Origin: Bacillota bacterium
Lineage (GTDB): Bacteria > Bacillota > Clostridia > Clostridiales > Clostridiaceae
Assembly: GCA_030706015.1 (NCBI GenBank)
Contig: JAUZPI010000126.1
Location: 1 to 10,521, forward strand
Direction: 5' to 3'
DNA: 10,521 nt
Each line of letters begins with the position of its first letter. The stretch's first letter is position 1. This document shows, piece by piece, positions 1 to 7,845 of this stretch. The notes beneath the pieces were generated by a model. The model did not search any database. It saw only the letters and a list, made by a program, of their open reading frames with translations, and had not been told where the DNA came from. A program made the position numbers and the translations under genes.

Positions 1-7
1 CACCTTG

Positions 8-13
8 TATAAT
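8..13 (+). promoter_or_regulatory. -10 half of IS110 circle-junction promoter
   Basis: A perfect TATAAT lies at the extreme left end of the element. It has no resident -35 in the few bases visible to its left. In a circular intermediate, TTGACT from the right end would sit 17 nt upstream, driving the bridge RNA and transposase. Confidence 0.6.
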
Positions 14-19
14 GAACTC

Positions 20-220
20 ATAGTAAATTCATTATACTTTTCCTTTCTTATCTTAAAGATAATTTACTATAATAACATAAGACGCTGTGGATTAGTTTTT
101 TCACCTATAGCTAGACTATTTTAATTGAGGATATAACCACAGCTTTATGCTTATTTGTTAATTAGTTAGATAACGCATGACGTTTTATATAGAGCAAGGA
201 TACATTTAGCATAAAGTGAG
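20..220 (+). ncRNA. candidate IS110 bridge RNA
   Basis: The leader before the transposase folds into three parts. A 5' hairpin pairs TTATC (48-52) with GATAA (58-62). A first large loop is closed by GCTGTGG (84-90) with CCACAGC (137-143), extended by CATAA (76-80) with TTATG (145-149). A second loop is closed by CTTTATGC (143-150) with GCATAAAG (209-216); its closing stem competes with the extension of the first. Both loops carry ATTAGTT on the 5' side (91-97, 161-167) and GGATA on the 3' side (129-133, 198-202), as expected for paired target-binding and donor-binding loops. Loop 1 contains CACCT, identical to bases 1-5. Loop 2 contains TAGTTAG, identical to the right end at 1537-1543. RNA ends are estimated from the -10 at 8-13 and the last stem. 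Confidence 0.6.
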
Positions 221-256
221 TGGAACATAGCGGACTAAACTATAAGGAGTGTTCTT

Positions 257-1435
257 ATGATTTATATTGGAATCGATGTAGCTAAGGAAAAGCATGATTG
301 CTGTATCGTTGATTCAGATGGTGTTATTATTAATGATTCTTTACGTATATCCAATTCTCGTGAAGGCTTTGAATTACTCTATTCAACAATTCTTTCTGCT
401 CTGCCTGACAAGGATATTTCTAACGTAAAAATAGGACTTGAATCAACAGGTCATTATAGCACTAATATCCAAAACTTCTTGTGTGCTAAAGGCTTCAAGC
501 TCTCTATTCTCAACCCCTTAGCTACAAATCTTTTCCGTAAGGCTCAAACCCTTAGGAAAACCAAGACTGACAAAACGGATGCATTAGTTATTGCTAAAAT
601 GCTCTTTTCTGATGATACAAAATCCTATTTACCAGTATCATATCAGATTCAGGAGCTAAAGTCACTAACTAGGCACAGATATCGCTTAATTGGTTATAGA
701 TCAAAACTAAAATTATCAATAACAAGATTAATAGATATCATTTTCCCTGAATTACCTAAATACGTTTGGTCAATTCATCAAAATTCATCTTATTGCCTCC
801 TATCGGAGTTATCTAGTCCGGAGGACATAGCTAATTGCCATCTCACTAAGCTTACTAATATTTTAAGTAAGTCTTCAAGAGGCAAATACGGAAAAGATAA
901 AGCTATCGCTTTAAAAGAAGCCGCAGGCAGTTCAATTGGAACTAGCACAAGATCTTTATCTTTTGAATTACAACAAACTATTAGGTTAATTCAATCAGTT
1001 CAAGCTGAGATTGATGCTTTAGACCTTCAAATAAAAGAAGTCGTTACCGAAATTAACTCTCCAATAATGAGTGTTCCAGGTATATCATATATTTTAGCAG
1101 CGATAATACTTTCTGAAATTGGAGATATAGAAAATTTCGCAAATCCAGCTAAACTTTTAGCTTTTGCTGGGCTAGATCCTTCTGCTTATCAATCTGGTAA
1201 ATATAGTGCTTCTCATACACCGATGGTAAAACGTGGCTCCACGTATCTTCGTTGGGCTATTCTTACTGCATCTAGAACTGTTTCAATGAGAGATATAACT
1301 TTCTCAGCATATTTATCAAAGAAACAGGCAGAAGGCAAGCATTACTATGTTGCCATGAGCCATGTTGCTAAAAAACTGATACGTGTAGTATTCTATCTTT
1401 TAAAAACCAATACCTCATTTGTTCCGCAAATGTAA
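257..1435 (+). CDS. IS110-family transposase (bridge-RNA-guided recombinase)
   Basis: This is the 392-residue transposase that excises and inserts the element as a circle. The N-terminal RuvC-like domain opens with YIGIDVAKEKHD (D7), followed by GLESTGHY (E62) and KTDKTDAL (D105, D108), so all four DEDD residues are present. The middle is a helical linker. The C-terminal Tnp20 domain has the MSVPGI helix-hairpin-helix (271-276), AGLDPSAYQSGKY (304-316) with the likely catalytic serine S313, and KRGSTYLRWAIL (325-336). The length is normal and there is no frameshift, so it looks functional. The ATG is chosen because AAGGAG (244-249) stands 7 nt upstream. It is convergent with the phosphorothioation-like operon. 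Assignment to the IS110 family is very secure. Confidence 0.96.
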   Translation: MIYIGIDVAKEKHDCCIVDSDGVIINDSLRISNSREGFELLYSTILSALPDKDISNVKIGLESTGHYSTNIQNFLCAKGFKLSILNPLATNLFRKAQTLRKTKTDKTDALVIAKMLFSDDTKSYLPVSYQIQELKSLTRHRYRLIGYRSKLKLSITRLIDIIFPELPKYVWSIHQNSSYCLLSELSSPEDIANCHLTKLTNILSKSSRGKYGKDKAIALKEAAGSSIGTSTRSLSFELQQTIRLIQSVQAEIDALDLQIKEVVTEINSPIMSVPGISYILAAIILSEIGDIENFANPAKLLAFAGLDPSAYQSGKYSASHTPMVKRGSTYLRWAILTASRTVSMRDITFSAYLSKKQAEGKHYYVAMSHVAKKLIRVVFYLLKTNTSFVPQM

Positions 1436-1453
1436 TCCTAACTTTTTTAAAAT

Positions 1454-1474
1454 GGCAACTTGGTTGCTTTATTT
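1454..1474 (+). terminator. possible weak terminator after the transposase
   Basis: GCAAC (1455-1459) and GTTGC (1463-1467) form a 5-bp stem with a 3-nt loop, followed by TTTATTT. It begins 17 nt after the transposase stop. The stem is short, so termination may be weak. Confidence 0.35.
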
Positions 1475-1525
1475 GTCATGCACTTTTTTAAGAACTAAAA
1501 ATCTAATTTTTCTTTTAAAATTATC

Positions 1526-1531
1526 TTGACT
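1526..1531 (+). promoter_or_regulatory. -35 half of IS110 circle-junction promoter
   Basis: TTGACT (5 of 6 with consensus) lies near the right end and points outward. Thirteen bases (1532-1544), the CT core and two left-end bases (6-7) give the ideal 17-nt spacing to TATAAT at 8-13. In the integrated form it could pair weakly with TATACA at 1550-1555 (18 nt), which would give a faint outward promoter antisense to the end of the ATPase gene. Confidence 0.6.
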
Positions 1532-1570
1532 TCATATAGTTAGTCTCATTATACATGTTGAGATATTCTC

Positions 1571-4500
1571 CTACATGTACTTTTCTAAAAGCTTCATTAT
1601 TATATTTCTCTTTTCATTTATGTCTATTGATTCTCCATATTCATCCAACGCCTCTTCAATTGTATTATAAACTGTTCTTCCTATTGAAGATATTTCAGAA
1701 CTATCAAAGGACTTACTTACTTTCTCATCTTCAACATAAAAACTTATTTCATAAGAACTGCTGGATTCTTTTTCGTTCTGTTTTTTATAACTCCTTATAG
1801 TACTTGTGATTTTTTCAATACCATTCAGATAAACTTCTAATGTATCATCATTCCAATCTTCAATGTTTAATCCTGTAACTATTTTTGCTAGCTTCTCTAT
1901 AATAGTATCTTCATTTCCAGTTGAAAGCGTAGAAATAAAACTTAGGAGACTATTTTCACTGATATCATACAAATGTTCCTTATTCTCTTCCGGCAATTCA
2001 TTGTACCAATTTTCAAGAGCAGTTCTAAGTTCTCCTCTATATCCTTTATCAAAAATATTCTTTGTAATCTTAATCAAGTATTGTTTCACGACTTTTACAA
2101 ATGTATCTAGTTCTAGCTTTATTTCATTTATTCTATCAATACATAATTTAAAATCGTTCAATTTTAAAATCTTGCTATTCAGCTTAATTAAAAGCAATTC
2201 TCTAGGATTAATATCAAACTTCAGTAGTTCTTTCCTTAACACAATTATATCATTTGAAATACGCCCTTCTTCACTATCAGGAATCACATTATATCTACTA
2301 GTATACTTAGGTAAAGAATACATCCAATTTCGCATAGCTTCAACTATTGAATTATATCTACTATAACCAGCATCTTTATTTGATTTATAGTCACTGAATA
2401 AATTCTCTAACGTATTTAGATACTCATCTTTTTCCTTTGAGCCTTTCTCTAATAAAAGGGAGTACTTGTCTGGATTATCGTTGATTTTATTTAAAGTATC
2501 TATTGAAAGAGACACTTCTTTTTCACCAAAGTAAATTATTATATTTTCTAAATGTTCTCGAATTTTTAGAGCAATATAAATAGGAATAATACCAGCTCTT
2601 AGACCATAGCCAAATTCTGCATCGTATAAAGTACTATATAACTGTGCAAAACTATTTTTGTTATCTTCACAACTTAAAATAAATCCTTCAATTTCGTTCA
2701 AAACTGAATTAAGTTTATTATCATTGCTTTCTCGGCTATCTAATAGCCCTTTTCTTGTTATGGTAGTTCTAAAAATTGTTATTTCAGGGCCATTACCTTT
2801 AGAAATAAACTCATTACCGTTTTCCATTTCCTCAAATATATATTGTAGTATTTTATTTCGCGCTTTTACTATTGGACTGGAAATATTTCTTTTATTTATA
2901 AGCTCGTTATTAATAACTGGAGTTTTACCAAAAACCTTAAAACAAATATCTGATAGTTTTCTATTCAACTGGTATCTATTTTTTATCTCTAAACATGGTC
3001 CATTAAAATCATAATACTTACAAGATCCATTTTTAACATCATAACTACTATTAATATAATTATCTATATCACTAATAATGTCATCTTCAAATATATCTAA
3101 CTCCTGCATTGCCAACTCATTTTGATTGAATTCTGCATCATTCCTTAAATATTTTATTGCTAGTAATTCCTTAACTTCTTCAAGCTTAGCAAAACTTTTA
3201 TCTGGGAAACACATCAGTATTCTGCTATCTTTTAACTCAATAAGCTTATTAAAAGCAACTTCCTTTTCTTTGTCTGATAAATAAATTAAATATAAAATCA
3301 CTCCATCAGCATAGCATTCAGCCGTCAAGTCATTAATAGATCTAATATTTTCAAATTCATCAGCGGTAATAAATGACTTTTTAAAATATCTTACCATTTC
3401 ATATTCATCATTATATTTTTTAGGTGTCTCAAAACCCAATTCCATAGTAGCTTCAATAACTTCTCTTACATTTATTCTATTTGAATTGATATCTTTTCTA
3501 TCAGCTATCTTCTTGAATACATTAAGTTCACTTCCAGGCAAAAATCTATAATAACCATTACTCTTTTTCTTTAATATTGTTTGACTATTTATAAGCTGCG
3601 ATATAGCTAAATCATACTCGAACTTATTTAATCCTATAGATAATCTAATGTACAAATCAGTTGGAGGAAGCTGCATAAATTCATTAACTATATGAATTAT
3701 AGAGATTGCTTTAATTATTTTCTTCTGATTCTCATCTTCAGTTTTTAGCAATGCATTGTTTGATTTTAACCAGATGCTATGAACATTTTCATTAAATACT
3801 TCTTTTTTGAATAAGATCTCAAAATAATCATAAATCCAATCTATTGTTAAATAGCCAATACCCCCGTTATTGCAATTAATGAAATTTACTAAACTTCCCC
3901 TCTCTTCCTTTGATAAAAAAGTAAATAAAGTTCTTTCATTTTGTGCAACCTTTTCACTTATTCTTGGGAGAACATAAACACTTATTGGATTTAGTGGAAA
4001 ACACCCATCACCTATTATCTCAGAAAAGTTATCCATCTCATTATATATAGTCATTCTTTCGCAGTTATCTTGTATATCACGTATCTCTTTACTATACAAT
4101 GACTTAAATTCCTTAAATTTATCCTCATCCTTAATTATTGCATTAGCGATTAATTCGTAATTTTGCTGGGATGAAGAAGTAAAATATATTTCTTTAAACC
4201 TTCCCTCTACTGCTCTCCATGCATCAATTTTTTCCTTTGGTAAATTAGATATATAGTCATTTATACTCTTGTGAGTTATACATGAAAAATGTATTTGATT
4301 ATCGCCACTTCTATTGGAGAGTTCAGCAAAATCTTGTATAAGCTTAATATCATGGGCAGAATTTCTTGTAACACTTGCTTCTAAAAACTTACTAAATTCA
4401 TCAAAGACTATAAAAATGCCCTTAAAATCACCCGACTCACATAGTTTATAATTTACTTCTTCATAAAGTCTAACAACATCAGAATTAATTAAGGGATTAA

Positions 4501-5158
4501 ACTCAACTCCAGATGTTATTTGTGGATGAATTTTTTTAAATATTTCATAAGTTTCATCATCATAATTATTTACTCTATCAAGAAAATTTTTAATACTTAA
4601 CCCGTAGTCGCTAAGTTTTTCTTTAAACACCTTATAAGTTTCCGGATATATTGTTCGCCAAATACTCTCTGTCTCAATTATTGATTCAAAATAAGTTTTA
4701 GGTATAAGATGGTTTAAGGATTCTCTTTCTAAGGCATCCTTTATCCCTATAAGAAATGCCTGTTTTAGATCATAATAATTACTGTTAATTATAACTGGTA
4801 GTAGTCTTTTATTTTGACCTCTTATTTCTAGAATCATCTTTTCTACATCTTTGCTAATACTTCCAACCTTTCTACAAAGTGAGTCAATAGCATCTTCATT
4901 ATTAGCCACACTTGACGTAGAAAGAATAGAAAGAAGAATTAATAATAGGTGGGATTTACCTTTACCATAAGGTCCAACCAATATTGAAGCTCTATCTTTA
5001 CTATTATAATAAATACTTTTCAAATAAATTTTCAATATTTCAGTTGAATCACTAGTAGGTATATATCCTGCTACTTTGGTATATTTATTTAAATCGTATT
5101 GAAGATTTATAGAGTATTGAAATCCTTCATCAGCTTTTATAAAGTCTTTATATAACAT
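1571..5158 (-). CDS. sspC: SspC-like P-loop ATPase of a DNA phosphorothioation system
   Basis: This large 1195-residue ATPase is the last gene of the operon. The N-terminal domain has a Walker A GPYGKGKS (62-69), a Walker B hydrophobic run ending in FDEF (252-255), a sensor-like HFSCITHKS (290-298) and an arginine in VEGRFKEIYF (R320) that could act as a finger. The block around residues 748-768 (NNELINK followed by ISSPIVKAR) resembles BrxC/PglY-type ATPases. The rest is helical and charged with no recognised catalytic motif. SspC is known as the DNA-stimulated ATPase of SspBCD; the name here rests mainly on the DUF4007 and PAPS-reductase-like neighbours. The ATG follows GAGG by 8 nt, and that GAGG overlaps the TGA stop of the upstream gene, so translation is probably coupled. 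The gene appears full length, with an IS110 end about 25 bp after its stop. Alternative: a BrxC-like ATPase of an unnamed system. Confidence 0.8.
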   Translation of the reverse strand: MLYKDFIKADEGFQYSINLQYDLNKYTKVAGYIPTSDSTEILKIYLKSIYYNSKDRASILVGPYGKGKSHLLLILLSILSTSSVANNEDAIDSLCRKVGSISKDVEKMILEIRGQNKRLLPVIINSNYYDLKQAFLIGIKDALERESLNHLIPKTYFESIIETESIWRTIYPETYKVFKEKLSDYGLSIKNFLDRVNNYDDETYEIFKKIHPQITSGVEFNPLINSDVVRLYEEVNYKLCESGDFKGIFIVFDEFSKFLEASVTRNSAHDIKLIQDFAELSNRSGDNQIHFSCITHKSINDYISNLPKEKIDAWRAVEGRFKEIYFTSSSQQNYELIANAIIKDEDKFKEFKSLYSKEIRDIQDNCERMTIYNEMDNFSEIIGDGCFPLNPISVYVLPRISEKVAQNERTLFTFLSKEERGSLVNFINCNNGGIGYLTIDWIYDYFEILFKKEVFNENVHSIWLKSNNALLKTEDENQKKIIKAISIIHIVNEFMQLPPTDLYIRLSIGLNKFEYDLAISQLINSQTILKKKSNGYYRFLPGSELNVFKKIADRKDINSNRINVREVIEATMELGFETPKKYNDEYEMVRYFKKSFITADEFENIRSINDLTAECYADGVILYLIYLSDKEKEVAFNKLIELKDSRILMCFPDKSFAKLEEVKELLAIKYLRNDAEFNQNELAMQELDIFEDDIISDIDNYINSSYDVKNGSCKYYDFNGPCLEIKNRYQLNRKLSDICFKVFGKTPVINNELINKRNISSPIVKARNKILQYIFEEMENGNEFISKGNGPEITIFRTTITRKGLLDSRESNDNKLNSVLNEIEGFILSCEDNKNSFAQLYSTLYDAEFGYGLRAGIIPIYIALKIREHLENIIIYFGEKEVSLSIDTLNKINDNPDKYSLLLEKGSKEKDEYLNTLENLFSDYKSNKDAGYSRYNSIVEAMRNWMYSLPKYTSRYNVIPDSEEGRISNDIIVLRKELLKFDINPRELLLIKLNSKILKLNDFKLCIDRINEIKLELDTFVKVVKQYLIKITKNIFDKGYRGELRTALENWYNELPEENKEHLYDISENSLLSFISTLSTGNEDTIIEKLAKIVTGLNIEDWNDDTLEVYLNGIEKITSTIRSYKKQNEKESSSSYEISFYVEDEKVSKSFDSSEISSIGRTVYNTIEEALDEYGESIDINEKRNIIMKLLEKYM

Positions 5159-5168
5159 CTTTTGTACC

Positions 5169-6074
5169 TCATTCCATTAATTGTTCATAATACTCCTTAA
5201 TTATATCGTCTTTCGTATGTTTCTTCGTATTATAGACTTGATTAAGTCCAGCTGTTCGATTTACTTCTATGTATCCTAAATTCTTTAATTCATCCAAATA
5301 TTCATTAAGTAAATTTCTATCTAGGTTTAGAACTCTCCCTGCATTACATTTATTATTTAATATGCTTTCAATACTGATAGCATTAGAATTTTTCATATTA
5401 TCTAAAATAATATAAAGTACGATGAGTTTGTCTAACTTGTCCACAGATGGTTTTCTCTTTATAATAATTTCTTCGCCATGATATGAATTAATCTTTGATA
5501 ATAAACCAAGTTCAGTTAGCGGACAAGAAATATTATCTTCAGGATTTTTATTTTCTTTTTTATTGCTATAATATGTTTTAATGATACATTCACAATCATC
5601 AAACAGTGAGTTTTGAGAAAATTCACTATTGTTATTTATTCTATTTAATGCATATACCATCTCATCCTTCAACTCATCTTTTGTAAATTCGTTAGCCTTA
5701 ATTTCATTGAAGAAAAGATACCACGCTGTAGAAAACTCTGTATTCGTTACTAGTTTATAATGAATAAGCCATAATGAAAATATATCTTCAAAATAAGGAT
5801 CATATTTTTTTATAATTTTACCTAAATCACCTGTCAAAAACTGCTCTCTCTTATTGTTCTCTACTCTCCGCTCCTCTGTTACTCCGCAAGCCTGTAACCA
5901 ATATCTAAGCGATTTCACCATATTTGTTCCTATACCTAATACATCAGTTGCATCATCACTTATGAATACTCTTGAGTTATTATCTACATTTTTTATTCCT
6001 TTTGCTAACCAACCTTCCCTAATAAAAAAACTTTCATGTCCCTTTAATTTAAACTTAACCGCTTCTTCTGCCAA
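5169..6074 (-). CDS. sspB: DUF4007 protein, SspB-like DNA nickase component
   Basis: The N-terminal half is a DUF4007 domain: FKLKGHESFFIREGWLAKG followed by LGIGTNMVKSLRYWLQACG. The C-terminal part (about 220-301) looks like a winged helix (NLLNEYLDELKNLGYIEVNR) that may bind DNA. In characterised Ssp systems SspB is the DUF4007 component with DNA-nicking activity; this role is inferred by family. The proposed start is TTG at 6074-6072. AGGGGAG (6088-6082) lies 7 nt upstream, and the start falls 2 nt after the TAG of the preceding gene, giving a 301-residue product. An upstream in-frame TTG at 6119 (316 residues) lacks a good ribosome binding site and would overlap the preceding gene by 43 nt. 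No ATG lies before the conserved domain. The stop is 10 nt before the ATPase start, so this is one operon. Confidence 0.87.
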   Translation of the reverse strand: MAEEAVKFKLKGHESFFIREGWLAKGIKNVDNNSRVFISDDATDVLGIGTNMVKSLRYWLQACGVTEERRVENNKREQFLTGDLGKIIKKYDPYFEDIFSLWLIHYKLVTNTEFSTAWYLFFNEIKANEFTKDELKDEMVYALNRINNNSEFSQNSLFDDCECIIKTYYSNKKENKNPEDNISCPLTELGLLSKINSYHGEEIIIKRKPSVDKLDKLIVLYIILDNMKNSNAISIESILNNKCNAGRVLNLDRNLLNEYLDELKNLGYIEVNRTAGLNQVYNTKKHTKDDIIKEYYEQLME

Positions 6075-6076
6075 TT

Positions 6077-7798
6077 CTATTCTCCCCTTTTTACTGCTAG
6101 CACTTTTCTGATATAACAACCACCGTCAAAATGATTTACGCATTCACAACATTGAATACACTTGTTTTCATCGATTCTATAAGCAAGATCTTCATCCCTA
6201 ACTTCCTCATGTTTTTTAATAGTTATGGCATTATGCTTGCATACACTCTCACATGCAAGACATCCTATACACATTTGATATTTAGTAAGTTGACATTCTA
6301 TCTTCAGCTTAGCATCCCTTATGCTTTTGGTTTTGAGAATCGGCAATTTAAGTATAGATACCTTTAAAAGATTACTTCCAATTCTGCCCTGTAATCTAAT
6401 TATTGGATTATTATTCTTGTCTAATACAAACACTTCTCCAAGTCTCTTATTACCCATTTCTTTAGATACTTTGCCAAATGGTTTAAATAGTTCATACAAC
6501 TCTTCTGATATACTTCTTTTTAATTCATAATTAAAAGCATTTTCTTCTGCAGCGCATGGTTTAAATGTAATAAAAGAGCTTTTACTTAATTCAACACCAT
6601 TTCCACCTTGTCTTGCTTTCCAATTTCCTTCATCAACATAAACTTCTGCATCAGTTTTGCCAATTTTTTTAGCAAATCCTATCAAGAAATCTCTCCATTC
6701 CTTATGCCTATCAGGCATATATATACTGGATAAATATTGCACCCAACTACTATTATTCGGACAGCACCAACACCCAACCCTTGAGTATCCCAATCTATAT
6801 GCATCATTAAAATCAATGCCAGTAGTTAAAATATACAACCATATATCGAAATCGTACCAATCAATGATAGGAGATATTACTTTTTGCTTTGTAATTTTAG
6901 GACTATCAGATTTTCTATCATACTTACTTCTAGCATTAGACTCACTTCTCCTAATACCATGAAAAGTTATAATCTTCTTCTTATCCTTAAATGTAGAGCT
7001 AATCTTCCTTGTGATAGCTCCTGTTTTAAAAATAGTACAACACCATCTCATAACCCTGCTAGGTGGCCCGATAGTTTCACATAAATCATAAAAATTCTTT
7101 TCCTTATTTTTAGCTGTTAATACAGGTGTATATTTGTTATTTGTCCTGAATCTTTTCAAATATTCTAATGTAAGAGGAAATTCTAATGTTGTATCTCCAA
7201 AAATGTGGATTACTCTAGGCTCACTTAGTGCTTTCACTACTAGATCTTGAGTAACTGTAGAATCCTTGCCACCACTAAATGATACAAAAAGTTCGTCTAA
7301 TTCATATCCCTTAGATGCTTCTTTTATAAATTCTGTGGCTTCTGAGCCTATTAGATTAAATCTTTTTCTATTTGCTTTCTTAAAAACATTCATATTTTTA
7401 TTGAAATAATTATAGCTGTTTTCACTTTTATATTTATTTAATTCTTCTATTACTTTAGCTGATTCTTTTTTAATTAATCCACTAATAGATACTTTTAATT
7501 TCTTACCATTAACAATATACCTATTGCCTGTACCATTCCATACTGAAGAATTAATATATTTAAAAGGTTGTCCAATCAAGACTTCCAATAGAAGTCTCTC
7601 TTCTGGGAAAACAGGTCTTAAATCAGTCGTTAAGTATTCTCCTGTCTCTCCACATAAATCGCACCTTTCCTCATAAATTGGTATATTGCAATTATTACAC
7701 CAATAAATTTTTGATTCCGCCGCTGCTCTTCCATGACATACTGGACACTCACTTGTTTCGCAACTTATACCACATTCCTTACAAACATATTTAATCAT
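6077..7798 (-). CDS. sspD: SspD-like ATP pyrophosphatase (PAPS reductase family) with zinc ribbons and ferredoxin domain
   Basis: This 573-residue protein is the first gene of the operon. The order is: two CxxC pairs forming a zinc ribbon (C6, C9, C18, C21), a second ribbon (C34, C37, C46, C49), a basic linker, then the adenine-nucleotide alpha-hydrolase/PAPS-reductase domain. That domain has the PP-loop SFSGGKDS (173-180), RWCCTIFK (251-258), HGIRRSES (280-287) and GCWCCPNNSSW (342-352). The C-terminus is a 2[4Fe-4S] ferredoxin-like module, with CIGCLACESVC (510-520) and C547, C550, C553, C561. DndC and SspD use this fold with ATP to activate substrate during phosphorothioation. The ferredoxin suggests a built-in electron path. 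The ATG at 7798 has GAGGAG 6 nt upstream. Its stop lies 2 nt before the start of the DUF4007 gene. An assimilatory PAPS reductase is less likely given the partners. Confidence 0.87.
   Translation of the reverse strand: MIKYVCKECGISCETSECPVCHGRAAAESKIYWCNNCNIPIYEERCDLCGETGEYLTTDLRPVFPEERLLLEVLIGQPFKYINSSVWNGTGNRYIVNGKKLKVSISGLIKKESAKVIEELNKYKSENSYNYFNKNMNVFKKANRKRFNLIGSEATEFIKEASKGYELDELFVSFSGGKDSTVTQDLVVKALSEPRVIHIFGDTTLEFPLTLEYLKRFRTNNKYTPVLTAKNKEKNFYDLCETIGPPSRVMRWCCTIFKTGAITRKISSTFKDKKKIITFHGIRRSESNARSKYDRKSDSPKITKQKVISPIIDWYDFDIWLYILTTGIDFNDAYRLGYSRVGCWCCPNNSSWVQYLSSIYMPDRHKEWRDFLIGFAKKIGKTDAEVYVDEGNWKARQGGNGVELSKSSFITFKPCAAEENAFNYELKRSISEELYELFKPFGKVSKEMGNKRLGEVFVLDKNNNPIIRLQGRIGSNLLKVSILKLPILKTKSIRDAKLKIECQLTKYQMCIGCLACESVCKHNAITIKKHEEVRDEDLAYRIDENKCIQCCECVNHFDGGCYIRKVLAVKRGE
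6082..6088 (-). promoter_or_regulatory. ribosome binding site fixing the sspB-like start
   Basis: AGGGGAG lies inside the last codons of the sspD-like gene, 7 nt before the TTG at 6074-6072. It supports the shorter DUF4007 reading and implies coupling, with ribosomes finishing one gene and restarting 2 nt on. Confidence 0.7.
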
Positions 7799-7845
7799 AT
7801 ATATCTCCTCATTAATCCTAACAGCTAATGTAAAAACAAATATTC

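Larger units (their letters stand above)
4..1546 (+). mobile_element. IS110-family insertion sequence, apparently complete
   Basis: A DEDD transposase gene is flanked by a long 5' non-coding stretch (about 250 nt) and a short 3' one (about 110 nt). This is the layout of the IS110 subgroup, whose guide RNA lies upstream of the transposase. The ends are inferred, not proven. A CT dinucleotide at 4-5 and another at 1545-1546 can serve as the shared core. Joining the ends at that CT puts TTGACT (1526-1531) exactly 17 nt before TATAAT (8-13), which is the expected circle-junction promoter. No target duplication is expected for this family. The right end lies about 25 bp after the stop codon of the convergent ATPase gene, and only three bases of left flank are visible. 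Confidence 0.75.

Noticed and set aside
7..37. 10-bp inverted repeat (7-16 / 28-37) as a terminator
   Set aside because: It is AT-rich, overlaps the -10 half-site and lies upstream of the expected transcript start. The following T-run is interrupted.
1863..3014. Plus-strand open frames of 167 and 118 codons (1863-2366, 2658-3014)
   Set aside because: They lie antisense inside the ATPase gene, are hydrophobic low-complexity shadows, and have no domain likeness.
5854..7084. Several plus-strand frames of 66-101 codons opposite the DUF4007 and SspD-like genes
   Set aside because: They are antisense shadows of well-supported domains with no convincing start signals or homology.
1571..7798. A BREX type 4 or classical Dnd system
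   Set aside because: No PglZ, BrxL, DndD or DndE-like protein is present. The DUF4007 protein next to the PAPS-reductase-like and ATPase genes points to Ssp.
6077..7798. Assimilatory PAPS/APS reductase for sulfate metabolism
   Set aside because: The protein carries zinc ribbons and a ferredoxin domain, has DndC/SspD-like motifs, and is operonic with DNA-modification-type genes. No sulfate assimilation genes are nearby.
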